In this document: positions 37,873 to 48,260 of the stretch, piece by piece
Layout: every line of letters starts with the position of its first letter
How positions within the stretch are numbered: position 1 is the stretch's first letter
NCBI RefSeq assembly: GCF_039543385.1
Contig: NZ_BAABJQ010000010.1
Coordinates: 186,001 to 250,000 of the forward strand
Reading direction: 5' to 3'
Length of the DNA: 64,000 nt
Source of the DNA: Rugosimonospora acidiphila
GTDB taxonomy: Bacteria > Actinomycetota > Actinomycetes > Mycobacteriales > Micromonosporaceae
Translations under genes and position numbers: made by a program
The notes under the pieces: generated by a model
Told to the model about the DNA's origin: nothing
Databases searched by the model: none
The model's input: only the letters and a program-made list of their open reading frames with translations

Positions 37873-38667
37873 GTGAGCGACCGGGTGCGTAGCAGCCAGC
37901 CTCGGGGGTCGACGACCGCGCGGAGACCGCCGACGGTCCAGCCGTTGGGTAAGGGTCAGCCGACCGCGTCGGATCACCCTCGCGACGGTTATCCCCGGGG
38001 CAAGGCGGGCTCGGGTGGCCGGCCGGTCGGCAGGGTCGGCAAGCAGCCGATGACCAAGAACGAGAAGCGGCTCGCCGCCAAGGCGGCCAAGGCCGCCGCC
38101 GAGGCCGAGGCCGCGAGGCGTCGGCAGCGGCGGCAGTTGGTCACCATCATCGTCGCGGTGATAGTGGTGGCCGCCCTGGTCGTCATCGGAGTCCTGGTGT
38201 TCGGCGGAAAGAAGCACGACAGCGCCGCGAAGGCGACCCCGTCCGTGAGCGCGAGCGCGAGCCCCGAGGCGTTCGCGTCGCTGCCGCCGGGCGCCGACCC
38301 GGCGTTGGGCACGAAGCCGACCGTCAAGCCGGACACCACCACCCCCACCAAGCTGGACGTCACCACCCTGATCCAGGGCACGGGCGCCGCCGTCAAGTCC
38401 GGGCAGAACCTCACCGTGAACTACGTGGGGGTCTCCGACAAGGACGGCTCCGAGTTCGACTCGTCGTGGAAGAACTCGCAGGCGTTCACCTTCGTCGTCG
38501 GCCAGGGCAACGTGATCCCCGGATGGGACCAGGGCCTGGTGGGCGTCAAGGTCGGCAGCCGCGTCCAACTGGACATCCCGTCGAACCTCGCCTACGGCGA
38601 CAACCCCACCAACGGGGCTCCGGCCGGCGCGCTGCGCTTCGTCGTGGACGTGCTCGCCGCGCAGTAG
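37873..38667 (+). CDS. membrane-anchored FKBP-type peptidyl-prolyl isomerase
   Basis: A 264-aa protein, GTG 37,873 with GGGAG upstream. A basic cytoplasmic N-terminus with a Lys/Ala-rich helix (KNEKRLAAKAAKAAAEAEAA) precedes one membrane segment (LVTIIVAVIVVAALVVIGVLV, residues about 90-110), then a Ser/Thr/Pro linker and a C-terminal FKBP domain (LTVNYVGVSDKDGSEFDSSW, QGNVIPGWDQGLVGVKVGSR, IPSNLAYGDNPTN). The isomerase would fold exported proteins outside the membrane. Confidence 0.92.
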   Translation: MSDRVRSSQPRGSTTARRPPTVQPLGKGQPTASDHPRDGYPRGKAGSGGRPVGRVGKQPMTKNEKRLAAKAAKAAAEAEAARRRQRRQLVTIIVAVIVVAALVVIGVLVFGGKKHDSAAKATPSVSASASPEAFASLPPGADPALGTKPTVKPDTTTPTKLDVTTLIQGTGAAVKSGQNLTVNYVGVSDKDGSEFDSSWKNSQAFTFVVGQGNVIPGWDQGLVGVKVGSRVQLDIPSNLAYGDNPTNGAPAGALRFVVDVLAAQ

Positions 38668-38680
38668 GACGCCGACGATA

Positions 38681-38716
38681 AAGCGGGCGCGACCGGTGCT
38701 CCGGTCGCGCCCGCTT
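38681..38716. terminator. bidirectional terminator between FKBP and citrate synthase genes
   Basis: A perfect 16-bp stem (AAGCGGGCGCGACCGG) with a TGCT loop lies between the two convergent genes. Confidence 0.88.
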
Positions 38717-38750
38717 CGGTTTGGCTACTGAGGATCTGGTCGTTCGGTGC

Positions 38751-40037
<1,287 letters not shown>

Positions 40038-40125
40038 GGGCCCAGTGTGCGGCATCTCGTGACGGCCGCCACCCCGGGGTGTCGGAGATGCTGATCACTT
40101 CTGGGCCCAATCGGGAACAGATTGT

Positions 40126-41547
40126 CTATTGGTTCTCACCGTCTGGCGGCCCGCTGGGCTGGTCCGTCGGAGACTCCGGAATGGACGGTGGCGCGCTCGA
40201 CGGCTCGTCGGGCGGCAGGGACGGGGTCGTCGCGGTTGGGGTCGGCGTCGGCGACGGTGACCTGGACGGCACCGACTTCGACGGGGGCGCGGAGGTCGGA
40301 CTGTCGGCCGGGGTGGGGGAGCTTCGACCGAGCGCCGCCCGGTGCCGGGACGCTTCGGGAGTCGGGGACAGCGAAATCGCGCCGGGGATGAACGGCGCGG
40401 GAGAGAAGGTCTGCTGCGGTGCCGGTGGCGCGGGCGGAGGTTCGCCCTTGTTCAGCAGTACGGCCACGCCGGCCACCGCCACCAGCACCAGGACTCCCGC
40501 CCCGGTCAGCACCCCCATCCGGCGGCCGCGCCTGGAACCCGCGGTGGTGGGCCCACCGAAGCCGGCGACCGGCTGGAGGACCGTGCCCGCCTCGGCCCCG
40601 CCGCCCGCGGCGCCCGTACCGGCCTTGCCGCCCGCCCCGGGCTTGCCCACCCTGGCGTTGCGTAGCTTGGTGGCCTGGCCGGGGGTGACGACCGCGGTGG
40701 CATCGTCCGGCACGAGATCGGGCTTTGTCGCGGCCGACCGGGCGGCGGCGGCGAACGCGGCCGCACTGGCGAACCGGTCGGCCGGATCCTTGGTCAGGGC
40801 CCGAGTGACCAGGGCCCGCGCGGCCGGCGGAACCTCCTCCGGCAGCGACGGCGGCTCGTCGGACACGTGCTTCAGCGCGATTTCCAGGGCGGTCTCCCCG
40901 ACGAACGGCGGATTCCCGGCCAGGCAGTGGAACGCGACGGCGCCGAGCGCGTAGATGTCGGTGGCCGGCGACACCGTCCGGCCGGACGCCTGCTCGGGCG
41001 CCATATACAGGGCGGTGCCGAGGATGGCGTTGGCGGTGGTCACCGAGGTGACGGCGTCGGATCGGGCCACCCCGAAGTCGACCAGGATGACGGTGCCGTC
41101 CGGGGTGACCAGAAGGTTCGCGGGCTTGACGTCGCGGTGCACGATGCCGTGCTTGTGCGCGGCGTGCAGCGCGTCGGCGGCCTGGGCCACCAGGTTCATC
41201 GCCTCGGCGACCGGCAGCGGGCCGTCGGCCAGCCGGTCGCGCAGCGACTCGCCGTCCACATAGGTCATCACCAGATAGGTCACGCTGGTGCCGTCGTCCA
41301 TCGCGCTGCGCCCGTAGTCGTAGATGTTGACGACGTTGGGGTGGTGAAGGGCGGCCATGGTGCGTGCCTCGGCACGGAATCTGGCGTCGAAGTCGGATCC
41401 GGGAAGCCGTCCGGCATGCATCACCTTGAGTGCGACGGTCCGGCCGAGGCTGATGTCGGTCGCCCGCCACACCTCGCCCATTCCACCACTGGCGATCGGG
41501 GCGTCAAGCCGGTATCGCTCGTTGAGCACGTCCTCAGGCGTCAACAC
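40126..41547 (-). CDS. PknB-type membrane Ser/Thr protein kinase
   Basis: A 473-aa protein. The kinase domain fills residues 10-275: ASGGMGEVW (Gly loop), ALKVMHAG (Lys), HGIVHRDVKPANLL (catalytic loop), VDFGVARS (DFG), LGTALYMAPEQASG (activation segment with APE). A membrane segment follows (MGVLTGAGVLVLVAVAGVAVLL, about 343-364), then an extracellular tail of about 110 residues rich in Pro/Ser/Thr without PASTA repeats. No obvious partner is adjacent. Confidence 0.94.
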   Translation of the reverse strand: MLTPEDVLNERYRLDAPIASGGMGEVWRATDISLGRTVALKVMHAGRLPGSDFDARFRAEARTMAALHHPNVVNIYDYGRSAMDDGTSVTYLVMTYVDGESLRDRLADGPLPVAEAMNLVAQAADALHAAHKHGIVHRDVKPANLLVTPDGTVILVDFGVARSDAVTSVTTANAILGTALYMAPEQASGRTVSPATDIYALGAVAFHCLAGNPPFVGETALEIALKHVSDEPPSLPEEVPPAARALVTRALTKDPADRFASAAAFAAAARSAATKPDLVPDDATAVVTPGQATKLRNARVGKPGAGGKAGTGAAGGGAEAGTVLQPVAGFGGPTTAGSRRGRRMGVLTGAGVLVLVAVAGVAVLLNKGEPPPAPPAPQQTFSPAPFIPGAISLSPTPEASRHRAALGRSSPTPADSPTSAPPSKSVPSRSPSPTPTPTATTPSLPPDEPSSAPPSIPESPTDQPSGPPDGENQ

Positions 41548-41580
41548 TTCAATACTCTACCCACGGCGTCCAAACGCTAA

Positions 41581-41619
41581 GCCGGCCGGGCCTCGCGGTC
41601 GCCGCGAGGCCCGGCCGGC
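41581..41619 (-). terminator. long hairpin terminator of the gene at 41,679
   Basis: A perfect 18-bp stem (first arm GCCGGCCGGGCCTCGCGG) with a TCG loop lies 60 bases after the small minus-strand gene and 34 bases before the kinase start. Confidence 0.8.
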
Positions 41620-41678
41620 AGTCGCATCGTCGCAGCCCGCGGGCCACTGGCGTCGGCGGACCGGCGCCAGCGATCGGG

Positions 41679-42053
41679 TCAGCGCTCCCGGAACCCGCCG
41701 AACATGCGCCGGAAAAAGCCGCCCTCCGGGGGCAGCGGCGGCGCGGGAGGGGGCGTCGCGGAGCGCCGCGTGGCCACCGGCCGGTTGTAGTCGGTGCGCT
41801 CGATGGCGTCGATGACCTGCGGCTCGTCGAAGTTCTCCGAGCCGGCGATCTCGGGTACGTAGCCGACCAGAACGCCGTCGCGCATGACCTGGGCCTCCAG
41901 GCCCGCGGTCCCGTCCGTGTCCCAGATCGCCTCGCGACCGTCCGGCAGGCTCACCCGTACCCCGAACTGGTTTACTCCGCTGCGTTCCATATGCGCGGGT
42001 ACACCCCTCGCGCGCAGCTTGTCCACTACTCGCTGCGCCCGGTTCTCATCCAT
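41679..42053 (-). CDS. hypothetical protein, 124 aa
   Basis: ATG 42,053. The N-terminal about 80 residues form a compact alpha/beta module (RAQRVVDKLRARGVPAHMER, FGVRVSLPDGREAIWDTDGT, VMRDGVLVGYVPEI). The rest is Pro-rich, ending in GGFFRRMFGGFRER. The family is conserved in actinomycetes to my knowledge but unnamed. Terminated by the hairpin at 41,581. Confidence 0.75.
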   Translation of the reverse strand: MDENRAQRVVDKLRARGVPAHMERSGVNQFGVRVSLPDGREAIWDTDGTAGLEAQVMRDGVLVGYVPEIAGSENFDEPQVIDAIERTDYNRPVATRRSATPPPAPPLPPEGGFFRRMFGGFRER

Positions 42054-42341
42054 GGACCCCAAGATAGCTCGCCCGAGGCTGCTCTCTGTGACGTCTGAGC
42101 GGTCTCGGGGTGTCGACTTTGGTGTGTTCGCACCCGCATCGCCGTTCCTGCCCCGGCCGTTCTCGCACGGTGAGTAGTGACGGAAATCTGGTTGAGGCAA
42201 GGGAGAGCCGATCGGCCTGCCGTGCCGATCGGGGCACCGGGGCCGATCGGGGCCGGTGGGGCGTTCGTTACCGGTGGGACGGCTGTGACCGGTGGGGCCA
42301 CTCCCGGGTTTCCACCGGCCGCGCCCGGGTAGCAGCCGAGG

Positions 42342-42542
42342 ATGAGCCAGCCCGAGGAGAGCCGCGCCAAGACCGCGGACACCGACGACGTCCTGCTGCG
42401 CGTGGCGCGGGACGGCACGGCGAAGAAGGGCGCCCCCAGGGGCGGTGCCCGGGAGCCGGATGAGGCGCTGCGCCCGCCCGACGAGGAGCTTCCCGAGACG
42501 GAGCGACGGCACAGCAAGCCGCAGCACAAGCTGACCGGTTGA
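42342..42542 (+). CDS. small hydrophilic protein, 66 aa
   Basis: ATG 42,342 with a weak CCGAGG upstream. The protein is highly charged and disordered (RAKTADTDDVLLRVARDG, EALRPPDEELPETERRH). Codon use is normal for the genome. No family known; it could be spurious. The gap upstream (42,054-42,341) shows no other gene. Confidence 0.45.
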   Translation: MSQPEESRAKTADTDDVLLRVARDGTAKKGAPRGGAREPDEALRPPDEELPETERRHSKPQHKLTG

Positions 42543-42725
42543 CCGCCGGCGGCCGGCCACCCGCCGGCCGCACACCCGTCGAACGGTCGATCGACCGTCC
42601 ACTCATTGACAATCTGCGATCGTTAGAGAAACCATGGATCCGGGCGCCAGGGGTCGGGTAGGTGATACCAACCTCTGCCGCCGTGCCCGGGGCAACGGCG
42701 CGGCGCCGCCCGGAAGGACAATCCC

Positions 42726-44129
42726 ATGGATGTGCCTCGTAGGAGGCGCACCGGCGTATGGGTACGCGTTGCCCTGGTGACCGTGCTGGTCGCCGCCGTG
42801 TCGCTGCTTGCCTCGCAACTGCCCGCCGGAGCCCTGACGGTGACCGGCACCCCGTCACCCGTCACCGGCAACTCCACCTACTTCGATGGGCTCGGCCAGC
42901 CCTACGGCGGCTGCGGCCTGCCTCAGGCCAACCTCGACTCGCAGGATTTCGTCGCGCTCAACGTGTTCAACACCCCCGGCGACTACGGCGCCTATCCCCG
43001 GCCGTTGCCGGCGTCGCTCGCCGACAAGATGGGGATGTGGGACAACGGGCTCAACTGCGGGCGCTACGTGCAGGTCACGGTCGGGAACTACTGCACCGGC
43101 GTCAATGACGGGGCGCAGAATCAGCCGTTCTGCCGCAACGGATCCTGGGTCTCCGACGCGTACAACGGCGCCACCCTGACCATGCTGGTGGCGGACAGTT
43201 GCGGCGACTCGAACGCCTGGTGCCGGGACGACCCGTACCACCTTGACCTGCACAAGGACTCGCTGAACCGGTTCGTCAAGAACGGTGCGGCGGTCGGCGA
43301 CCTGTACCCGAACCACTTCAACAACCGCCAGATCCAGTGGCAGTTCGTATCCGCGCCCAACTACAGCGGCGACATCCAGATCGGGTTCCTGCAGGGGGCC
43401 CAGTCCTGGTGGGGCGCCATCGCCATCTCCCACCTGCCCAACGGCATTCACGGCGTGGAGTACCAGACATCCGGCGGCGGCTGGCAGTCGGCCACAATGG
43501 ACAGCGACATGGGCCAGGCGTACATCGTCTCGCCCACCACGGCGGGCGGCACCCAGTTCCAGATCCGGGTGCGGGACAGCTCCGACACGCTGGTCAACAA
43601 CGGCCGGGTCTACACCTTCTCCCTGCCGTCGTCCTGCTCGAGCCAGTGCTCCGCGCCGTACAGCCAGGCGACCTACACCACGACCGACCCGGGCGGCCCG
43701 ACCGGCGGTCCCTCGCCGAGCCCGTCGCGGACCACCTCGCCGTCGCCGAGTCCGAGTCCGTCGCGGACCACCTCGCCGTCGCCGAGCCCGTCGCGCACCA
43801 CCTCGCCGTCGCCCAGCGCGCCGTCGGGCGGCCCCACCTGCGACGTGAACTACCAGGTGTCCAGCACGTGGCCGGGCGGCTTCACCAGCAACGTCACGGT
43901 GACCAACCGGGGATCGACGACCTGGAACAACTGGGCGGTCGCCTGGACGATGCCGGCCGGGGTGACCCTGACCGGTGCCTGGAGTTCGACCATCACCACC
44001 AGCGGTAGCGCCTGGACCATCACGGCGCCGAGTTGGGCCACCAGCCTGGCGCCGGGGGCCTCGACAAGCTTCGGCTTCCAGGCGAACGGATCGTCCACGC
44101 CGCCGCCCAGCGGAATCAGATGCGGCTGA
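42726..44129 (+). CDS. secreted bacterial expansin with C-terminal CBM2
   Basis: A 467-aa protein. Sec signal (RRRRTGVWVRVALVTVLVAA, cleavage about residue 36). Residues 45-330 form an expansin: double-psi barrel D1 with STYFDGLGQPYGGCGLPQAN, CGRYVQVTV, MLVADSCGDSN and a final HLDLHKDSLNRF, then a D2 beta-sandwich (GFLQGAQSWWGAIAISHLPN). A Pro/Ser/Thr linker with repeated SPSPSRTT units leads to a cellulose-binding CBM2 (DVNYQVSSTWPGGFTSNVTV, NWAVAWTMPAG). Expansins loosen cellulose without hydrolysis; the CBM targets plant wall. The gene is followed by a hairpin terminator. Confidence 0.92.
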   Translation: MDVPRRRRTGVWVRVALVTVLVAAVSLLASQLPAGALTVTGTPSPVTGNSTYFDGLGQPYGGCGLPQANLDSQDFVALNVFNTPGDYGAYPRPLPASLADKMGMWDNGLNCGRYVQVTVGNYCTGVNDGAQNQPFCRNGSWVSDAYNGATLTMLVADSCGDSNAWCRDDPYHLDLHKDSLNRFVKNGAAVGDLYPNHFNNRQIQWQFVSAPNYSGDIQIGFLQGAQSWWGAIAISHLPNGIHGVEYQTSGGGWQSATMDSDMGQAYIVSPTTAGGTQFQIRVRDSSDTLVNNGRVYTFSLPSSCSSQCSAPYSQATYTTTDPGGPTGGPSPSPSRTTSPSPSPSPSRTTSPSPSPSRTTSPSPSAPSGGPTCDVNYQVSSTWPGGFTSNVTVTNRGSTTWNNWAVAWTMPAGVTLTGAWSSTITTSGSAWTITAPSWATSLAPGASTSFGFQANGSSTPPPSGIRCG

Positions 44130-44146
44130 GCGTCCGTCGATCGGCC

Positions 44147-44183
44147 CCGGGCGCCGGTGGGGTTCCACCCTTCCGGCGCCCGG
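44147..44183. terminator. terminator between expansin and coxG
   Basis: An 11-bp perfect stem (CCGGGCGCCGG/CCGGCGCCCGG) with a 15-nt loop separates the convergent expansin and coxG genes. Confidence 0.75.
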
Positions 44184-44194
44184 TCCGCCGGTGG

Positions 44195-45148
44195 TCAGGT
44201 GAGCCAGACCACCAGCAGGACGACTATCACGACAATCACGATCAGCAGCGGCAGCAGCCGCTTGAGGATCGGCACCGCGGCCACCCGCAGCAGGTTGGCC
44301 GGCGCGACCGGTTCGGGCGGGGCCGGGGCGCCCTCGCCCGCCCTGGCCGGCCCGCCCGCGCCCGGTGAGGCGGGCCTGGGCGGCACCGGCGCCGTCGCGC
44401 CGGAGGCCGCAGTTCCGGACGCAGAATCCTTGGACGCCGCCCCGGACGCCGTCTCGGGCGGTGCCCCGGACGGCGCTTCGGGCGCTGTTTGAGGCGTGGT
44501 GGCTTCGTGCACGGTGGCGTCGTGGGCTGTGGCTCCGTGCGCCGTTGCGCCGTGGGCTGTTGTGCCGTGGGTCGCTGCACCGGTCACCGTCCCGGCCGGC
44601 GTAGATGCGGTGGCCGCCGCCTCCGTGGGCGTCGCCTCGGGCGAGGGCGCCGGGGCCGGTACCGCCGGTGTCGGCCGGGCATCAGCGTCCGGCGTGGTTG
44701 CGCCGTCCCGCAGGACCGTCTCCTTGAGCTGGTCCACGAACTGGTTCAGCAGCCGGCTGCTCACCTCCGCGATGGCGCCCCGGCCGAACTGCGCCAGCGG
44801 CCCGGAGATGGTCAGGTCGGTGCTCACCTTCACCCGGGTGCCGCCGTCCTCACCCGTCAGGTCGGCGGTGACCAGCGCCGAGGCCAGGCCACGGCCGCTG
44901 CGCTCCTTGCCCTTCGCCTCGAGCACCACGCGGTGGCGCTCGGCGTCCAACTCGGTGAACCGGACCGCGCCGCCGTACTGGGCGACCACCGGTCCAACCT
45001 TGATGCGCACCGTGCCGTGGTAGGAGTCTCCGACCACCTCGGTCAGCTGTGCGCCCGGCATGCAGGGCGCGATCCGCTCGACATCGGTCAGCACCGTCCA
45101 CGCCTCATCGACCGGCCGCGGCACCACGAACTCGTTGTCCAGTCGCAC
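44195..45148 (-). CDS. coxG: CoxG-type SRPBCC protein with membrane anchor
   Basis: A 317-aa protein, last gene of the cox cluster. Residues 1-150 are the CO dehydrogenase subunit G family (MRLDNEFVVPRPVDEAWTVL, IAPCMPGAQLTEV, FTELDAERHRVVLEAKGKER, GRGAIAEVSSRLLNQFVDQL). A 110-residue linker rich in Ala/Pro/Thr with H-G-A-T-A repeats precedes a C-terminal hydrophobic anchor (LLPLLIVIVVIVVLLVVWL). CoxG is thought to recruit CO dehydrogenase to the membrane or quinone pool. Confidence 0.9.
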   Translation of the reverse strand: MRLDNEFVVPRPVDEAWTVLTDVERIAPCMPGAQLTEVVGDSYHGTVRIKVGPVVAQYGGAVRFTELDAERHRVVLEAKGKERSGRGLASALVTADLTGEDGGTRVKVSTDLTISGPLAQFGRGAIAEVSSRLLNQFVDQLKETVLRDGATTPDADARPTPAVPAPAPSPEATPTEAAATASTPAGTVTGAATHGTTAHGATAHGATAHDATVHEATTPQTAPEAPSGAPPETASGAASKDSASGTAASGATAPVPPRPASPGAGGPARAGEGAPAPPEPVAPANLLRVAAVPILKRLLPLLIVIVVIVVLLVVWLT

Positions 45149-45155
45149 TGGCTGC

Positions 45156-46379
45156 TCACCCTTCCCGGAACACGTTGGTGCGCCGCCGACGCGGGTCGGC
45201 CAGCGCGTCGATGAGGTCGGACAGGGCGGTCAGCCGGTGAGCGCTCACCACCGCGTCGCAGTGCGGCCAGGCCGCGGCCATGCCGCCGACCAGCGGCCGG
45301 TACCGCGGGCTCTGGGTACGCGGGTTGACCCACACGATCCGGTACGCCAGCCGGGACAACCGGGCCATCTCGCGGCCCAGTGGCGCGGGGTCGCCCGACT
45401 CCCAGCCGTCCGAGATGATCAGAATGACCGCGCCCCGGGCCAGCCCCCGCCGCCCGTACCGGTCGGTGAACTCCTTGAGCGAGGCGGCGATCCGGGTGCC
45501 ACCGGACCAGTCCGGGGCGCTCCGGCCGGCGAGCGCCAACGCCACGGCCGGCGCGGAGCGGGCCAGCATCGGGGTGAGCCGGGTCAGCCGGGTGGCGAAG
45601 GTGAACACCTCGGCCCGGGTGCCGCCGGCGGCGCAGTACAGCAACTGGAGCATGGCCCGCGCGTACGGCTCCATCGACCGCGAGATGTCGCAGAGCGCGA
45701 CCAGCCGGCGGGGCTTGTCCCGGTACCGGCGCCGGACCATCCGTAGCGGGTCACCACCGGTACGGCGGCCAAGCCGCAGGGTCGCGCGCAGGTCCACCCG
45801 ATCGCCGTGCGGCACCGGTCGGGTGCGCCGGGACCGGCGCGGCGGGGTCGCCACCCGCAACTGGCCCATGACGTCGGCCAGCAGGGCCAGCTCCGCGACG
45901 GTCAGCTCGGCGAAGTCCCGGCCGCCGAACCGCTGTGCCGCGCTGGCCGCCGAGGGCACGTCGGTCCGGTCCCCGCCTTCGTCGGCGGAGGCCTGCCGCG
46001 CGTCGGCCCGACCGGACCCGGAATCGGAGCCGGAATCACCGGCGCGGGCGCCGGGCACGGGCGGTGCGGAGTGCGCGGCGGCCGGCGGGCGCGGCGGGGC
46101 GTTCGGGTCGCCGCGCCCGTCCGCCGGATCGGTCAGCCCGCCGAACACCTCGTCGAAGACCCGGTCGAGCAGTTCGAGCTGCGCCGGCTCGGCGGCCAGC
46201 GTGGCCCGTGCGCACCAGCGCAGCTGCGTCGTGGTCCGGGGCGCGACCAGCCGCACCGCCCGGGTGAACCGCTGGCAACGGTCGGGGCCGGCGGGCAGCC
46301 CGGCCAGCCGCAGCCGCTCGCCGAACCGCGCCACGAGTTCCGCGAGGTCCGTGGGCGTGCGGCTGGCGCCCTCACTCAT
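45156..46379 (-). CDS. coxE: CoxE-type VWA-domain protein
   Basis: A 407-aa protein, overlapping the coxD stop. The C-terminal VWA domain has the MIDAS start RLVALCDISRSMEPYARAML and later GAVILIISDGWESGDP. The N-terminal half is helical with an Asp/Ser/Gly-rich linker (residues 100-140). CoxE works with the MoxR ATPase CoxD in maturation of the Mo-Cu active site, according to work on Oligotropha; this role is taken over by homology. Confidence 0.9.
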   Translation of the reverse strand: MSEGASRTPTDLAELVARFGERLRLAGLPAGPDRCQRFTRAVRLVAPRTTTQLRWCARATLAAEPAQLELLDRVFDEVFGGLTDPADGRGDPNAPPRPPAAAHSAPPVPGARAGDSGSDSGSGRADARQASADEGGDRTDVPSAASAAQRFGGRDFAELTVAELALLADVMGQLRVATPPRRSRRTRPVPHGDRVDLRATLRLGRRTGGDPLRMVRRRYRDKPRRLVALCDISRSMEPYARAMLQLLYCAAGGTRAEVFTFATRLTRLTPMLARSAPAVALALAGRSAPDWSGGTRIAASLKEFTDRYGRRGLARGAVILIISDGWESGDPAPLGREMARLSRLAYRIVWVNPRTQSPRYRPLVGGMAAAWPHCDAVVSAHRLTALSDLIDALADPRRRRTNVFREG

Positions 46380-47265
46380 CCGTGCCGACCACAGTGGACA
46401 GTCCGGCCCGCAGTGCGGCGTCCTGGTCCTCCTGATGCTTGAGCACCGCGCTCAGGGTGCGACCGGCCGCCTCCGGCGTCAGCCGCGCGATGCCCAGCGT
46501 GGTCAGGGCGCAGGCCCAGCCGATCGCCTCGGCCACCCCGGGTGGCTTCGTCAGGTCGAGGGCGCGCAGCCGGGCCACCGATCCGGCCACGGCGGCGGCC
46601 AGCGGGGTACTCGCGGCGGGTTCGCGCCGCCGGATGATGTCCGCGACGCGCTCCGACCCCGGGTAGCCGATCCAGTGGTAGAGGCAGCGGCGGCGCAGGG
46701 CGTCGTGCAGGTCGCGGGTGCGGTTGGAGGTCAGCACCGCCACCGGCGGTACCACGGCCCGCCGGGTACCCAGCTCGGGAATGGTCACCGTCGACTCGGC
46801 CAGCAGCTCGAACAGGAACGCCTCGAACTCGTCGTCGGCCCGGTCGATCTCGTCGATGAGCAGCACGGCCGGCCGGGGACCGGGGTGCTCGATGGCCGCC
46901 AGCAGCGGCCGGCGCAGCAGGTACCCGGGGCCGAACAGGTCGTCGTCGGTCAGTTGCTCCCCGCGCGCCTCGGCCAGCCGGATGCCGAGCAGCTGCCGGG
47001 GGTAGTTCCACTCGTACAGGGCCTCGGCGGCGGTCAGTCCCTCGTAGCACTGGAGCCGGACCAGCACCGTGGACAGCACGGTGGCGAGCGCCTTGGCGGC
47101 CTCGGTCTTGCCCACCCCCGGCTCGCCCTCCAGGAGGATCGGCTGGCCCATGCGCACCGCGAGGAACAGTGCGGTGGCCAGCGACTCGTCAGCGAGGTAA
47201 CCGGCCCGGTCCAGCCCGGTGGCCAGCGCCTCGACGTCCGCCGGCAGCTCACCGTGCTCCGTCAT
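46372..47265 (-). CDS. coxD: CoxD-type MoxR AAA+ ATPase
   Basis: A 297-aa protein. Walker A LLEGEPGVGKTEAAKAL, Walker B AVLLIDEIDRADDEFEAFL, sensor 1 VAVLTSNRTRDLHDALRRRC, which is the standard MoxR-type pattern. It overlaps coxE by 8 bases. In the CO dehydrogenase of Oligotropha, CoxD partly unfolds apo-CODH for insertion of sulfur and copper. Confidence 0.92.
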   Translation of the reverse strand: MTEHGELPADVEALATGLDRAGYLADESLATALFLAVRMGQPILLEGEPGVGKTEAAKALATVLSTVLVRLQCYEGLTAAEALYEWNYPRQLLGIRLAEARGEQLTDDDLFGPGYLLRRPLLAAIEHPGPRPAVLLIDEIDRADDEFEAFLFELLAESTVTIPELGTRRAVVPPVAVLTSNRTRDLHDALRRRCLYHWIGYPGSERVADIIRRREPAASTPLAAAVAGSVARLRALDLTKPPGVAEAIGWACALTTLGIARLTPEAAGRTLSAVLKHQEDQDAALRAGLSTVVGTDE

Positions 47266-47272
47266 GCCGCCC

Positions 47273-48235
47273 TCACGCCGGCTCCGCGTACCGCTCGGGG
47301 GAGTCCGCGAACGCGCCGCGGCAGCCGGAGCCGCAGAAGTACCAGGTGTGGCCGCCGTGCTCGACGGACAGCGCGTCGGGGGTGACGGCCACTCGCATGC
47401 CGCACACCGGATCCACGGCCTCGGTCACCGCGCTCGGGCGCCCGGCCACCACGCTCGGGCGCACCGACCCAGCCTCGTCGGCGGGCGCGCCGGCCGGCCC
47501 GGCATTGTGCGGCCGCGCAGCGATGAGCTCGGCGAATATCGACAGGGCGACCTCGGGCGGGGTGCGGGCGCCGATGTCCAGCCCGGCCGGCGTGTGGATC
47601 CGCTCCCGGTCGGCCGGCGCGAGGTCCAGCCCGGCCAGTACCGCCGCGCCCCGTCGCCGGCTCGCGACCAGCGCCACGTACGGCACCCCGGCCCGTACCG
47701 CCGCCTTGAGCATCCGCTCCTCGTCGCGCCCGTGCGAGGCGACCACCACGGCGTCGGCGTCGGGCGGCACCGGCGCGTCCGGATCCGTGGCGGCCACCAG
47801 GTCGTACCCCAGCGCGGCACCGACGTCCGCCATGGCGCGGGCGACCGGCGCGGCACCGAACACGTGCACCAGCGGCGGTGGGAGCATCGCCTCCAGGAAG
47901 ATCTCCAGCGACCCGCCGGACAGGCACGGGTTGGCCACCGTGACCAGCCCGTCGGAGTCCTCGTCCCCGCCCCGGTCGTCCTCCGCGGGCGACGGCGTGA
48001 TGCGCAGCAGGGTGGAGCGGCCCGTCTCCAGTAGCCGCAGCCCCTCCAGGCGCACCGTCGCCTCGGCGCAGGTGCCGCCGACGAACCCGTCGAGCGTGCC
48101 GTCCGCGAGTACCAGCGCGCTGTCGCCGGCCTTGGCGCTGGTCGGGCGCTGCGCCCTCACCACCGTGGCCAGCACGAACGGCGTGCGCTGCGCGCGCAGG
48201 TGCTCCACCCGTGCCAGCAGCTCGGTGCGGCTCAT
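47273..48235 (-). CDS. XdhC/CoxI-family protein fused to a YHS domain
   Basis: A 320-aa protein. The N-terminal CoxI domain (FVLATVVRAQRPTSAKAGDS, LDGFVGGTCAEATVRLEGLR) and the XdhC Rossmann domain (HVFGAAPVARAMADVGAALG, VVVASHGRDEERMLKAAVRA, LDIGARTPPEVALSIFAELI) are complete. The last about 45 residues are a YHS metal-binding domain (VDPVCGMRVAV, then Y-F-C-G-S-G-C). XdhC proteins bind and sulfurate the molybdenum cofactor; the YHS part may carry copper or another metal. It lies between coxL and coxD in the operon. Confidence 0.88.
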   Translation of the reverse strand: MSRTELLARVEHLRAQRTPFVLATVVRAQRPTSAKAGDSALVLADGTLDGFVGGTCAEATVRLEGLRLLETGRSTLLRITPSPAEDDRGGDEDSDGLVTVANPCLSGGSLEIFLEAMLPPPLVHVFGAAPVARAMADVGAALGYDLVAATDPDAPVPPDADAVVVASHGRDEERMLKAAVRAGVPYVALVASRRRGAAVLAGLDLAPADRERIHTPAGLDIGARTPPEVALSIFAELIAARPHNAGPAGAPADEAGSVRPSVVAGRPSAVTEAVDPVCGMRVAVTPDALSVEHGGHTWYFCGSGCRGAFADSPERYAEPA

Positions 48236-48260
48236 ATCAACTCGCTCATGCCAGGCTCGC

